This document shows positions 1 to 8,900 of a stretch of 64,000 nt of DNA, one piece after another. Numbering within the stretch: the stretch's first letter is position 1; each line of letters opens with the position of its first letter. The DNA lies in the NCBI GenBank assembly GCA_035548125.1, contig DASZTV010000024.1:1-64000 (forward strand), given 5' to 3'. Origin of the DNA: DASZTV01 sp035548125 (GTDB lineage Bacteria; Actinomycetota; Actinomycetes; JAFAQI01). The notes under the pieces were generated by a model. The model was given only the letters and a program-made list of their open reading frames with translations. It searched no databases and had not been told where the DNA came from. Both the position numbers and the translations under genes were made by a program.

Positions 1-641
1 GCGTCGCCGGCAGGCTCCGAGTAGTCGATTCGCGCGATGGTGTCGCCGTCGTAGACGACCGAGGTGATCGAGGCAAGCGCGCAGCGCCGCCGGTCCGGTC
101 GATGCCAGAGCGTCTCGCCGTTGAGGTAGCGGCGGCCGATCTCGATCGGCAGCTGATGGCTGACCAGCACCGCCTCGTGACCACGCGCCGCGTCCCGTGC
201 GTCCGCCACCGCCGCCGCCACGCGCTTCGCAACCTGAACGTAGGGCTCGCCCCATGACGGACGAAACGGGTTCCACAGGCGCAGCCAGACGGAGGGTCGG
301 CGCAACGATCCGTCACCGACGCCGAACGTCTTGCCCTCGAAGAAGTTCTCGCTCTCGATCAGCCGGTCGTCAGTCGTCGGCGTGATTCCGAACAGCTCCG
401 CGGTCGGTGCGGCGGTCTGCACCGCGCGCTCGAGCGGCGAGGACCGTACGACGGTGACGTCGTGACCGGTAAGGGCGTCGCGCACCAGCAGCGCCATCCG
501 CTCGCCCGCCTCCGACAGCACGAAGCCGGGCAGCCGGCCGTAGAGCACGCCGGTCGGGTTGAACACCTCGCCGTGCCGGACGAGGTGCACCGTCGTCAAC
601 GCCCCCGGCTCCGCCCCACCCGCTGCGCCGGCGCTCGTCAT
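1..641 (-). CDS. Histidine phosphatase family protein (3' end beyond window)
   Basis: Phosphoglycerate-mutase-like histidine phosphatase; only the first 213 residues are inside the window and the frame stays open to base 1. The N-terminus carries the phosphohistidine motif LVRHGE (R21-H22-G23), followed by SSPLERAVQTA (about 66-76) and a second catalytic histidine in VSHQLP (H161), so the core active site is complete. The ATG at 641 overlaps the hemL stop as ATGA (641-638), implying translational coupling. In mycobacteria a phosphatase of this family also follows hemL and precedes cytochrome c biogenesis genes (established synteny, from memory), so the substrate may be related to haem or cytochrome maturation, but this is inference; the family is too broad to name a substrate. 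Confidence 0.88.
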   Translation of the reverse strand, partial: MTSAGAAGGAEPGALTTVHLVRHGEVFNPTGVLYGRLPGFVLSEAGERMALLVRDALTGHDVTVVRSSPLERAVQTAAPTAELFGITPTTDDRLIESENFFEGKTFGVGDGSLRRPSVWLRLWNPFRPSWGEPYVQVAKRVAAAVADARDAARGHEAVLVSHQLPIEIGRRYLNGETLWHRPDRRRCALASITSVVYDGDTIARIDYSEPAGD

Positions 642-1942
642 GGTGAGGCCTCCAGGGCCGCCTCGGCCGCGTGCGGCAGCGCGTCGAAGATCCGGTCGAG
701 CGCCGCGTCGTCGTGAGCGGCGCTGAGGAACCACGCCTCGTACGCAGATGGGGGAAGGTAGATCCCTCGCTCGAGCATCGCGTGGAAGTACGCCGCGTAG
801 CGCTTGGCCGCGGTCGTACTCGCGGTCGCGAAGTCGACGACATCGACGTCGGTAAAGAACACCGAGAACAGGCTTCCCGCGCGATTCAGCCGGTGCGCCA
901 CCCCCACGCCGTCGAGGGTCTTGCTGACCTCGGCAGCCAGTCGCTCGGCGGCGTCGTCAACCCGGGCGTAGATCTCCGGCGTGCAGTGCGTGAGCTGCGC
1001 GAGCCCGGCGGCGACAGCGACCGGATTCCCCGACAGCGTCCCCGCTTGGTAGACCGGACCCGCGGGTGCGAGCGAGGACATCACATCGGCGCGACCGCCG
1101 AACGCCGCGGCGGGAAGCCCGCCGCTCATCACCTTGCCGAACGTGAACAGGTCGGGCGTGACGCCCTCCAGTCCCCACCAACCGGCCGGGCCGACGCGGA
1201 ACCCGGTCAGCACCTCGTCGAGGATCAGCAGCGCTCCGTGGCGTGAGGTGAGATCCCGTAGCAGGGCGTTGAAGCCGTCACGCGGCGCAACCACTCCCAT
1301 GTTGGCCGCCGCCGCCTCGACGATCACACAGGCGATCTGGTCGCCGTGCTCCGCGAACGCTGCCGTCACCGCAGCGGCATCGTTGTAGGGCAGGACGAGA
1401 GTGTCGGCCGCGCTCGCTCCGGTCACGCCAGGGGTGTCCGGCAGGCCGAACGTGAGCACCCCGCTGCCGGCGCTGGCGAGCAGCGCGTCGACGTGCCCGT
1501 GGTAGCAGCCGGCGAACTTCACCACCTTGGGACGAGCGGTCACTCCGCGCGCCAAGCGGATCGCCGTCATCGTCGCCTCGGTGCCGGAGCTCACCAGTCG
1601 CACCTGCTCGACCGGCGCGACCCGTTCGCACAACAGCTCGGCAAGCTCGACCTCGCCCGGCGTGGGTGCGCCGAACGACAACCCCGAGGTCGCGGCACGC
1701 TGCACCGCCTCGACGACCGCAGGATGCGCATGACCGAGAATCATCGGACCCCAGGAGCACACCAGGTCGACGTACGAGTTGCCGTCAGCGTCGTACAGGT
1801 AGGGACCATCGCCGCGAACCATGAAGCGCGGCGTCCCGCCGACCGCGCCGAACGCCCGGACCGGTGAGTTCACCCCGCCAGGGATCGCGCGCTGCGCCCG
1901 CGCGAACAGGGCATCGGACTGCGAACCAGGCACGACATCCAT
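638..1942 (-). CDS. hemL: Glutamate-1-semialdehyde 2,1-aminomutase
   Basis: Converts glutamate-1-semialdehyde to 5-aminolevulinate, the second step of the C5 haem pathway, using PLP. Fold-type I aminotransferase of 434 residues, the usual family length. Visible: PGGVNSPVRA near residue 21, the SSGTEA phosphate-binding segment (118-123), LDEVLTGFR (241-249) and the Schiff-base lysine K270 in FGKVMSGGLP. The ATG at 1942 gives the standard N-terminus; reading further upstream to 2011 would run into the divergent serine hydrolase gene. Only 25 bases separate the two divergent start codons, so each promoter probably lies within or very close to the other gene. The stop overlaps the downstream phosphatase start. 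It is separated from the other hem genes by one plus-strand gene. Confidence 0.95.
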   Translation of the reverse strand: MDVVPGSQSDALFARAQRAIPGGVNSPVRAFGAVGGTPRFMVRGDGPYLYDADGNSYVDLVCSWGPMILGHAHPAVVEAVQRAATSGLSFGAPTPGEVELAELLCERVAPVEQVRLVSSGTEATMTAIRLARGVTARPKVVKFAGCYHGHVDALLASAGSGVLTFGLPDTPGVTGASAADTLVLPYNDAAAVTAAFAEHGDQIACVIVEAAAANMGVVAPRDGFNALLRDLTSRHGALLILDEVLTGFRVGPAGWWGLEGVTPDLFTFGKVMSGGLPAAAFGGRADVMSSLAPAGPVYQAGTLSGNPVAVAAGLAQLTHCTPEIYARVDDAAERLAAEVSKTLDGVGVAHRLNRAGSLFSVFFTDVDVVDFATASTTAAKRYAAYFHAMLERGIYLPPSAYEAWFLSAAHDDAALDRIFDALPHAAEAALEASP

Positions 1943-1967
1943 TGTTTCAGGTGGCACGCTTGGCTCC

Positions 1968-3203
1968 ATGGCGGACTTCGGCGTCACCACCGACCCGGCT
2001 CGCGTCGGCATCGACGCAGAGCGGCTCTCCCGGATCGACCGGCACTTCGCGACCTACGTCGACGACGGCCGGCTGCCGGGCTGGCAGATCACCATCAGCC
2101 GCCGGGGCGAGATCGCTCACCTGTCGTCGTACGGCCAAGCCGACATCGAAGCCGGTCGGCCGGTCGAGACCGACACCATCTGGCGCATCTACTCGATGAC
2201 GAAGCCGATCACGTCCGTCGCGGCGATGATGCTGTACGAGGAGGGCGCGTTCGAGCTCACCGACCCGATCAGCAAGTGGATCCCGGAGTTCGCCGAACCG
2301 CAGGTCTATCTCAGGGGGTCGGCGGCGAAGCCGGTCACGGTGCCCGCGACCGAGCCGATCCGGGTCTGGCACGTGCTCACCCACACCGCCGGCCTCACCT
2401 ACGGTTTCCACCGGGTGCACGTCACCGACGAGATCTATCGCAACGCAGGGCTCGAGTGGGGACCCCCGAAGGGGGCGGACCTCGCAGGGGCGGTGGCGGC
2501 CTGGGCGGCGATGCCGCTGGCGTTCAACCCCGGCAGCGAATGGCTGTACTCCGTCGCGACCGACGTGCTCGGCCGGCTCGTCGAGCTGTGGTCCGGCCAG
2601 TCGCTGGACTCCTTCTTCGCGGAACGCATCTTCGCTCCCCTGGACATGGTCGACACCGCGTTCTCGGTCCCCGAGGCAGAGCACGAACGGCTCTGCGCGC
2701 TCTACGCGGTCACCCCCCACTCGCCGGAGAAGATCCGGTACGACCTGTTCGGCGAGACGTTCAAGCGTGAGCCGCGCTACCTCTCCGGGGGCGGCGGCCT
2801 GGTGTCGACAAGCCGCGACTACACCCGCTTCGCTCAGATGCTGGTCCGCGGCGGCGAGCTCGACGGGGCCCGGCTGCTGTCTCCTCACACGGTGCGTTAC
2901 ATGTGTAGCAACCACCTGCCGGGTGGCGCAGACCTCGAGGCCTTCGGTCGGCCGCTGTTCGCCGAGACCCGTTACGACGGCGTCGGCTTCGGACTCGGCC
3001 TCGCCGTCGCCGAGAACCCTGCGGCACTCAAGGTGATGTGCAGTCCCGGTGAGTCGTACTGGGGCGGCATGGCCAGCACCGCGTTCTGGGTCGACCCTGC
3101 CGAGGACCTCGCCGTCGTCTTCATGACGCAGCTGATGCCCTCCAGCACCTACCCGCTCAGGAGCCAGCTGCGCCAACTGGTCTACCAGGCGCTGGTGGAC
3201 TAG
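1968..3203 (+). CDS. Serine hydrolase, beta-lactamase/esterase (class C-like) family
   Basis: Serine hydrolase of the class C beta-lactamase/EstB-like family, 411 residues. The nucleophile motif SxxK is present as SMTKP (about residue 76-80) with a following hydrophobic helix, and a YSV segment (WLYSVATDVLG) stands where the family has its Tyr-x-Asn/Tyr-Ser-x motif; LSGGGGLVST resembles the third conserved region. No signal peptide is apparent, which argues for a cytoplasmic esterase or peptidase rather than a secreted resistance enzyme. ATG at 1968 is preferred to the upstream ATG at 1821, which lies inside hemL. The gene converges on hemB and the two stops share the palindromic CTAG at 3200-3203. 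It interrupts the hem genes on the opposite strand; substrate unknown. Confidence 0.85.
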   Translation: MADFGVTTDPARVGIDAERLSRIDRHFATYVDDGRLPGWQITISRRGEIAHLSSYGQADIEAGRPVETDTIWRIYSMTKPITSVAAMMLYEEGAFELTDPISKWIPEFAEPQVYLRGSAAKPVTVPATEPIRVWHVLTHTAGLTYGFHRVHVTDEIYRNAGLEWGPPKGADLAGAVAAWAAMPLAFNPGSEWLYSVATDVLGRLVELWSGQSLDSFFAERIFAPLDMVDTAFSVPEAEHERLCALYAVTPHSPEKIRYDLFGETFKREPRYLSGGGGLVSTSRDYTRFAQMLVRGGELDGARLLSPHTVRYMCSNHLPGGADLEAFGRPLFAETRYDGVGFGLGLAVAENPAALKVMCSPGESYWGGMASTAFWVDPAEDLAVVFMTQLMPSSTYPLRSQLRQLVYQALVD

Positions 3204-4195
3204 CGGCGCCTGGCGGCGAGCTCCGCGGCCCAGTACGTCAGGACGATTCCGGCGCCGGCGCGCTTGATCGAACTGACCATCTCCGCGACTGCGCGGTCCC
3301 GATCCAGCCAGCCGTTCGCAGCCGCCGCCTCGACCATCGCGTACTCCCCCGACACGTTGTAGGCCGCGACCGGTACGTCGACCGCGGCCGCGACCGCACT
3401 CACCACATCGAGGTAGCCGATCGCCGGCTTCACCATCACGATGTCGGCTCCTTCGGCGACATCGAGACGCGCCTCTGCGACGGCCTCGGCCACGGACCGC
3501 GCCGGGTCCTGCTGGTAGGAAGACCGGTCGCCGAACTGCGGCGCGCACTCCGCTGCGTCTCGGAACGGGCCGTAGAACGACGACGCGTACTTCGCGGAGT
3601 ACGCCATGATCGCGACGTCCGTGCGCCCGGCGCCGTCGAGCGCCGAACGGATCGCAGCGACCTGCCCGTCCATCATTCCGCTGGGCCCGACGACCTGCGC
3701 ACCGGCCGCCGCCTGCGCAAGGGCGATCGACGCGTAGCGCTCGAGAGTCGCGTCGTTGTCGACGTCGCCGTCGTCGGTGAGCAGCCCGCAGTGACCATGG
3801 TCGGTGTACTCGTCGAGGCAAAGATCCGCCATCACGACGAGGTCCTGGCCGACCTCGGACACCGCGTCGCGCAGCGCGAGCTGCACGACGCCGTCCGGGT
3901 CGTCGGCGCCGCTGCCGCGCGCGTCCTTCACCGCCGGGATCCCGAACAGGATCACGCCGCCGACGCCGGCAGCCGCCGCCTCGGCGACCGCCTTCCGCGC
4001 CGAGTCCCGGGTGTGTTGCACGACGCCGGGCATCGACGCGATCGGGACCGGCTCGCTCACGCCCTCCTTGACGAACAGCGGAAGCACGAGATCCGAGGGG
4101 TTGACGTCGACGTCGGCCACGAGCCGGCGCAGCGCCGCCGTACGCCGCAGCCGACGGGGCCGCGACGACGGGAACGACGCCGAATCGTTGGTCAT
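3200..4195 (-). CDS. hemB: Porphobilinogen synthase (5-aminolevulinate dehydratase)
   Basis: Condenses two 5-aminolevulinates to porphobilinogen. 331 residues, normal length. Active-site lysines are visible in AYSAKYASSFYGPF and MVKPAIGYLD. The metal-site loop reads DLCLDEYTDHGHCG: the second cysteine of the zinc-type CxCx7C triad is replaced by aspartate, the pattern of the Mg-dependent, zinc-independent subgroup (family knowledge). The ATG at 4195 overlaps the stop of the upstream uroporphyrinogen-III synthase gene (ATGA), so it is the last gene of the rex-hemA-hemC-hemD-hemB run. The stop overlaps the convergent serine hydrolase stop. Probably under Rex control through the operator upstream of rex. 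Confidence 0.96.
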   Translation of the reverse strand: MTNDSASFPSSRPRRLRRTAALRRLVADVDVNPSDLVLPLFVKEGVSEPVPIASMPGVVQHTRDSARKAVAEAAAAGVGGVILFGIPAVKDARGSGADDPDGVVQLALRDAVSEVGQDLVVMADLCLDEYTDHGHCGLLTDDGDVDNDATLERYASIALAQAAAGAQVVGPSGMMDGQVAAIRSALDGAGRTDVAIMAYSAKYASSFYGPFRDAAECAPQFGDRSSYQQDPARSVAEAVAEARLDVAEGADIVMVKPAIGYLDVVSAVAAAVDVPVAAYNVSGEYAMVEAAAANGWLDRDRAVAEMVSSIKRAGAGIVLTYWAAELAARRR

Positions 4196-5772
4196 TTCGT
4201 CCGCTTGCTCCTCGCGACGACGCGTGCCTTGTTGGCCTTGCCGGGCGGGAACGTCTCGCCTCCCTCGCGGCGCTCACGGCCGAACGCGGCCAGCGCGTCC
4301 GCGAGCACCGTCGCCGACGGTGACGGCGCAGTCACGTCCACCCGCAAGCCGAGTTCTGCTGCGGCCTTCGCGGTCTGCGGGCCGATCACGGCGATGATGC
4401 TCGACGCGTGCGGCTTGCCGGCGATACCGACCAGGTTGCGGACCGTCGACGACGACGTGAACACCACTGCGTCGAAGCCGCCTGCCTTGATCGCCTCCCG
4501 GGTCTCGGCCGGCGGCGGTGCGGCGCGAACCGTCCGGTACGCCGTCACGTCGTCGATCTGCCAGCCGCGCTCGAGCAGTCCTGCGGCGAGCGTCTCGGTC
4601 GCGATGTCCGCCCGCGGCAGCAACACCCGGTCGAGCGCGTCATAGGTCGCGTCGTACTGCGGCCAGTCGGCAAGGAGACCCTCGCTGGACTGCTCACCGC
4701 TCGGGAGCAGATCAGGCCGAAGCCCCCATGCCTCAACCGCCGCAGCGGTCTGGTCACCGACGCACGCGATCTTCACACCGGCGAGTGCCCGCGCGTCCAA
4801 ACCGAGCTCTTCGATCTTCTCGCGGATCGCCTTCACCGCGTTGACCGATGTCAGCGCCACCCACGCGTAACGCCCCTGAACCAACCCGCGGATCGCGCGA
4901 TCGACCGCCTGCGGGGTGCGGGGCGGCTCGACCGCGATCGTCGGCACCTCCACCGGGACGGCGCCATAGGACGCCAGCCGGTCCGACAGCGGCCCGGCCT
5001 GATCCTTGGTACGAGGGACGAGGACCTTCCAGCCGAACAGCGGCTTGCTCTCCCACCACGAGAGCTTGTCCCGCAGCCGGACCACCTCGCCGACGACGGC
5101 GAGAGTCGCGCCGTCGAAGACTGCGCTGTCCCGCTCGACCGTGTCGAGCGTCGAAACCACCGTGTACTGCGAGGTCGTGGTGCCGTCGGCGGTGACGGCG
5201 ACGGGGGTGTCGCCCTTCCAACCGTGCTCCACCAGAGACGCCGCGACCTTGCCCAGCACCTTCGCGCAGTTGAGCAGGACCAGGGTCTGCCGCGGGCCGG
5301 CGAGTGACGCCCAGTCGGGCTCGTCCACCCCTTCGGCAACGTCGACCACGTGAACCGACCGATGCTTGCGGTCGGTGACGGGCACCCCTGCGTAGGCAGG
5401 CACCGCGAAGGCGGAGCTGATACCCGGGACCAGCTCGAACCCCACCTTTGCCTTGGCGCAGGCGTCTGCCTCCTCGGCGAAGTCGCACAGGACCGTCGGG
5501 TCGCCCGGCAGTACCCGGGCAACCAGCTTGCCGGCCTTCGCTGCGGCGGCGATCGCCTTGCCGCTCACCGCACCGTCGTGGCCGTGGATGTCGAGCACCT
5601 CGACATCCACCCGGCAATGCGGAAGGAGCGTTGCGTGCAGCATCTCGGGCATCGCGACGGCGTCGGCTTCGCGCAGCACGTCGACGGCACGCAGCGTCAG
5701 CAGTCCGGGGTCGCCGGGGCCGGCGCCGATGAAGACGACAGTGCCGGTCTTTGCTTTGGGGCGTGTGGTCAC
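4192..5772 (-). CDS. hemD: Uroporphyrinogen-III synthase fused to SUMT-like methylase domain
   Basis: Two-domain protein of 526 residues. Residues about 9-235 are a tetrapyrrole methylase (SUMT) fold beginning with GAGPGDPGLLTLRA and containing VPGISSA and AYAGVPVTDR; residues about 245-500 are uroporphyrinogen-III synthase (HemD), which cyclises hydroxymethylbilane. The C-terminal tail is basic (KANKARVVARSKRTK). In the methylase half the usual SGDPFVFGRG loop reads PGDPTVLCDF, so methyltransferase activity is uncertain. Such fusions are common in actinobacteria. The ATG at 5772 overlaps the hemC stop, and its own stop overlaps the hemB start, fixing it in one co-translated operon. Confidence 0.92.
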   Translation of the reverse strand: MTTRPKAKTGTVVFIGAGPGDPGLLTLRAVDVLREADAVAMPEMLHATLLPHCRVDVEVLDIHGHDGAVSGKAIAAAAKAGKLVARVLPGDPTVLCDFAEEADACAKAKVGFELVPGISSAFAVPAYAGVPVTDRKHRSVHVVDVAEGVDEPDWASLAGPRQTLVLLNCAKVLGKVAASLVEHGWKGDTPVAVTADGTTTSQYTVVSTLDTVERDSAVFDGATLAVVGEVVRLRDKLSWWESKPLFGWKVLVPRTKDQAGPLSDRLASYGAVPVEVPTIAVEPPRTPQAVDRAIRGLVQGRYAWVALTSVNAVKAIREKIEELGLDARALAGVKIACVGDQTAAAVEAWGLRPDLLPSGEQSSEGLLADWPQYDATYDALDRVLLPRADIATETLAAGLLERGWQIDDVTAYRTVRAAPPPAETREAIKAGGFDAVVFTSSSTVRNLVGIAGKPHASSIIAVIGPQTAKAAAELGLRVDVTAPSPSATVLADALAAFGRERREGGETFPPGKANKARVVARSKRTK

Positions 5773-6710
5773 TTTCTGGACTCTCCGATCAGATCGGCGG
5801 CGCCCGCTTCGATGAGCGCCGCCGCCAGACGATTGCCGACGTCCTCGGGTTCCCCGAGTCCGCCGGTCATGGACAACCGCACAGCGCGCGAGCCGTCGAT
5901 GTCAGCGACGACCGCCCGCAGATAGATCTCTTCTTCCCCCTCATCACCAACGGCAACGTCGGCGAGTGCTCCTACCGGCGCGGTGCAGCCGGCCTCGAGC
6001 CTGGCGAGCAGCGCGCGCTCCGCCGCCACTGCCGCCCGGCTCGTCGGATCGTCGAGCGCCGCGGCCAGCTGCCCGGCCAACACCTGGTCTCCCGCTCGGC
6101 ACTCGACCGCGAGCGCCCCCTGCCCGGGCGCGGGAAGCAGCTGTCCCGGGTCGAGGATCTCGGTGACGACCTCCCTGCGGCCGAGGCGGTCGAGCCCCGC
6201 CGCCGCCACGACGACGGCGTCGAGCTCACCCGACGTCACCTTCGCGACGCGGGTGTCGACGTTTCCCCTGATCGGAACGATCTCCAGGCCGTAACCGAGT
6301 GCTCGCAGCTGGGCGGCACGACGCGGCGAACCGGTGCCGACTCGGGATCCGCCGGGCAGCTCGGTGAGCGTCGCGCCGTCGCGGGCGACCAGCGCGTCAC
6401 GCGGATCCGCGCGGCGCGGAATCGCGGCGAGGACGAGATCAGCGGCAGCGGCAGTGGGAAGGTCCTTCAGCGAGTGGACCGCGAAGTCGATCTCTCCCGC
6501 AGTGAGCGCGCGGCGAAGCTCGTTGACGAACACACCGGTGCCGAGCTCTCCGACCGGTGCCGGGGAGCGGTCGCCGTCACTGGACAGTTCGACCAGCTCG
6601 ACCACGTGACCGGCGTCCCGCAAGACCTGCGCGACCAGCCCGGACTGCGCCAGCGCGAGCGCCGAGCGACGGGTCCCGAGTCGCAGCGTCCCGGTGGCGA
6701 GCGCCGTCAC
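5769..6710 (-). CDS. hemC: Hydroxymethylbilane synthase (porphobilinogen deaminase)
   Basis: Polymerises four porphobilinogens into hydroxymethylbilane, in the cytoplasm. 313 residues, typical length. The N-terminus LRLGTRRSALALAQ is the family signature; the dipyrromethane-cofactor cysteine is in LEAGCTAPVGA (about residue 240), and the arginine-rich VGTGSPRRAAQL cofactor/substrate motif is present. Start is GTG at 6710, overlapping the hemA stop as GTGA (6710-6707). It lies between hemA and hemD in the rex-led operon, so cofactor supply is probably tied to NADH/NAD+ through Rex. Confidence 0.96.
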   Translation of the reverse strand: MTALATGTLRLGTRRSALALAQSGLVAQVLRDAGHVVELVELSSDGDRSPAPVGELGTGVFVNELRRALTAGEIDFAVHSLKDLPTAAAADLVLAAIPRRADPRDALVARDGATLTELPGGSRVGTGSPRRAAQLRALGYGLEIVPIRGNVDTRVAKVTSGELDAVVVAAAGLDRLGRREVVTEILDPGQLLPAPGQGALAVECRAGDQVLAGQLAAALDDPTSRAAVAAERALLARLEAGCTAPVGALADVAVGDEGEEEIYLRAVVADIDGSRAVRLSMTGGLGEPEDVGNRLAAALIEAGAADLIGESRK

Positions 6711-8014
6711 GACGACGCCTCGTCTTCCTCGACCACGACAGCCGCGCGAGCAACGGCTTCCGTCGCAGACGGGTTCAGCGCGAAGAGCTCGCGCAGGACG
6801 TCGGCGTAGGAGTCGCCGCCGGGCGCCTCCGCCAGTTCCTTCACGCGGACAGTCGGTGCGTGAAGCAGCTTGTCGACGACCCGCTCGACCGCCTGGCGCA
6901 GCTCACGAACGGTGCGCTCGTCCGCATCCCTAAGCCGTCCGAGCAGGCGGCCCATCTCGGCATCGACCACCTGCTGGGCTCGCTCGCGCAGTGCGACGAC
7001 GGTTGGCGCGACGCGATCGGCGCGCTGCCGTGCGAGGTAGGCGCCGACTTCCTCGTGCACGATCCGACGAACCGCCTCGACCTCCTGCGCGACCTGCGCA
7101 CCGAGCAGTGCCTCGCCCAGCACGTCGAGGTCAACGACTGTCACCCCCGGCAGGTCGCGGGCAGCCGGGTCGACGTCGCGCGGCATCGCAAGGTCCAGGA
7201 CGAAGACCGGTCGCGTGGCACGGTCGGCGAACACATCGGCGGCCACGACAATTCCGAGGGCGCCGGTGCACGAGACGATGAGGTCCGATTCGGCGACGAC
7301 TGACGGCAGGTCACCCGGCGTCGCGGCCTGGCCCCCAACCTGGCGGGCCAGCCGTTCCGCCCGGGACTCGGTGCGGTTGACGACCGTGACCTGCGCCGCG
7401 CCGCGCGCGGCGAGCTCGGTCGCTGCGATCGTGCTCATCGAACCTGCCCCGACGACGACGGCACGCTTGCCGGACACTCCGTCGAGGGAGGTCTCGGCGA
7501 GGTCGAGGCCCGCCGCGACGATCGAGCGCCCGGCCCGGTCGATGCCGGTCTCGGAGTGCGCGCGCTTCCCGACTCGCAGCGCGTTGTCGACCACCGAACC
7601 GAGCGCTCGCCCGATCGTGCTCTCCTCGCGTGCCAGGTTGAGCGCGCTACGCAGCTGCCCGAGGATCTGCTGCTCGCCGAGGACCATCGAGTCCAGGCCG
7701 GCGGCGACCTCGAACACGTGCTGGACCGCACGGTCCTCGTAGTGGACGTACAGATGATCGGTGAGGACATCGAGCTCGACGCCGGTGTGAGAGGCGATCG
7801 CCTCGCCGATCTCCTTGACGCCGCCGTGGAACTTCGTCACGTCGGCGTGCACCTCGAGCCGGTTACAGGTCGCGAGAACCAACGCCTCGGAGATGTGCTC
7901 GGCACGGACCAGGTCGTGGACCAGCTTGGTCAGCTGGTCGCCGTCCAACGCCACCCGCTCGAGCAGCTCGACCGGCGTCGACCGATGCGACAGCCCCACC
8001 GCCAGCAGGCTCAC
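6707..8014 (-). CDS. hemA: Glutamyl-tRNA reductase
   Basis: Reduces glutamyl-tRNA to glutamate-1-semialdehyde with NADPH; first committed step of the C5 pathway. 435 residues. N-terminus is SLLAVGLSHRSTPVELLERV; the catalytic cysteine sits in VLATCNRLEVH (about residue 50), the NADPH site in VVVGAGSMS, and the C-terminal helical dimerisation domain is complete. The start is GTG at 8014, supported by the family N-terminus and by the GTGA overlap with the rex stop; the open frame continues upstream to 8341 but that part is a shadow of rex. Second gene of the Rex-headed operon. Confidence 0.95.
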   Translation of the reverse strand: MSLLAVGLSHRSTPVELLERVALDGDQLTKLVHDLVRAEHISEALVLATCNRLEVHADVTKFHGGVKEIGEAIASHTGVELDVLTDHLYVHYEDRAVQHVFEVAAGLDSMVLGEQQILGQLRSALNLAREESTIGRALGSVVDNALRVGKRAHSETGIDRAGRSIVAAGLDLAETSLDGVSGKRAVVVGAGSMSTIAATELAARGAAQVTVVNRTESRAERLARQVGGQAATPGDLPSVVAESDLIVSCTGALGIVVAADVFADRATRPVFVLDLAMPRDVDPAARDLPGVTVVDLDVLGEALLGAQVAQEVEAVRRIVHEEVGAYLARQRADRVAPTVVALRERAQQVVDAEMGRLLGRLRDADERTVRELRQAVERVVDKLLHAPTVRVKELAEAPGGDSYADVLRELFALNPSATEAVARAAVVVEEDEASS

Positions 8015-8742
8015 GGCCGCCACCCCGCCCGCTGGCCGACCGCAGCGTCGGCTTCGCCGGCACCTCCCGTGGCCTCCGAGACGAGCGACTTGCGCTGCTC
8101 GTGGAACGCCAGGATCTGCAGCTCGATCGACAGGTCGACCTTGCGCACGTCGACCCCCTCGGGCACCGACAGCACGACGGGTGCGAAGTTCAGGACGCTC
8201 GTCACGCCGCTCGCGACGAGGCGGTCGCAGACCTCCTGTGCGGCTCCGGCGGGAGTCGCGATCACCCCGATCGAGACCTCGTGCTCGGCAACGATCGCCT
8301 CGAGCTCGTCGACGTGACGGACCTCGAGGCCGGCGATGCACTCCCCGACCCGCGCCCGGTCGGCGTCGACCAGTGCGGCCACCCGGAAGCCGCGGGTTCC
8401 GAAACCCGCATACCCGGCGAGCGCGTGGCCGAGGTTGCCGACGCCGACGATCACCACGCTGTAGTGCTGGGTGAGGCCGAGCACGCGGGAGATCTGGTAG
8501 ATCAAGTACTCCACGTCGTACCCCACGCCGCGGGTTCCGTAGGAGCCGAGGTGGGACAGGTCCTTGCGGAGCTTCGCCGGACCCACGCCGGCCGCCTGGG
8601 CGAGCGTCTCGGAGGAGACGGTCGACACCCCGGTCTCGGCGAACCCGGTGAGCACTCGTAGGTACACCGGAAGCCGGGCGACGGTGGCTTCCGAAATCGC
8701 GCCTCGCCGCGCGGCACGGCGCGGCAACTCGGTCACGGACAC
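8011..8742 (-). CDS. rex: Redox-sensing transcriptional repressor Rex
   Basis: NADH-responsive repressor: NADH binding releases it from DNA when respiration is limited. 243 residues. Winged-helix DNA-binding domain at about 18-75 (SSETLAQAAGVGPAKLRKDLSHLGSYGTRG in part), then a Rossmann NAD(H) domain with VIVGVGNLGHAL (98-109) and a C-terminal swap helix. GTG at 8742 is chosen; a second GTG six bases downstream is possible. In Streptomyces coelicolor Rex represses its own rex-hemACD operon and respiratory genes; the same gene order here plus the operator at 8813-8830 supports autoregulation. The stop overlaps the hemA start. Confidence 0.96.
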   Translation of the reverse strand: MSVTELPRRAARRGAISEATVARLPVYLRVLTGFAETGVSTVSSETLAQAAGVGPAKLRKDLSHLGSYGTRGVGYDVEYLIYQISRVLGLTQHYSVVIVGVGNLGHALAGYAGFGTRGFRVAALVDADRARVGECIAGLEVRHVDELEAIVAEHEVSIGVIATPAGAAQEVCDRLVASGVTSVLNFAPVVLSVPEGVDVRKVDLSIELQILAFHEQRKSLVSEATGGAGEADAAVGQRAGWRP

Positions 8743-8812
8743 TGCAGGCTCATTTGAGCGAGGACTCCAAACCGCGCGCCCGACAAGGCGGCAGAGGGTG
8801 ACGATAACTCGA

Positions 8813-8830
8813 TTGTGAACGCGTGCACAA
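8813..8830. promoter_or_regulatory. Rex operator (ROP) upstream of rex
   Basis: TTGTGAACGCGTGCACAA. This differs at one base from the perfectly palindromic Rex operator TTGTGAACGCGTTCACAA known from Streptomyces (recalled consensus). It lies 71 bases upstream of the rex GTG and 71 bases before the divergent DUF349 gene, so it could control both directions. A further left half-site, TTGTG, occurs at 8836-8840. Confidence 0.85.
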
Positions 8831-8900
8831 AACGGTTGTGCGTTCGTGAAAGCCCGGTTCGGGCCGCGCCACGTGCCGGACCGCGAGACTTCTAGGATCG

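Noticed and set aside
1947..4277. Minus-strand frame of about 776 codons across the serine hydrolase and hemB
   Set aside because: It spans two well-supported genes in other frames and is Arg/Gly-rich, typical of shadow frames.
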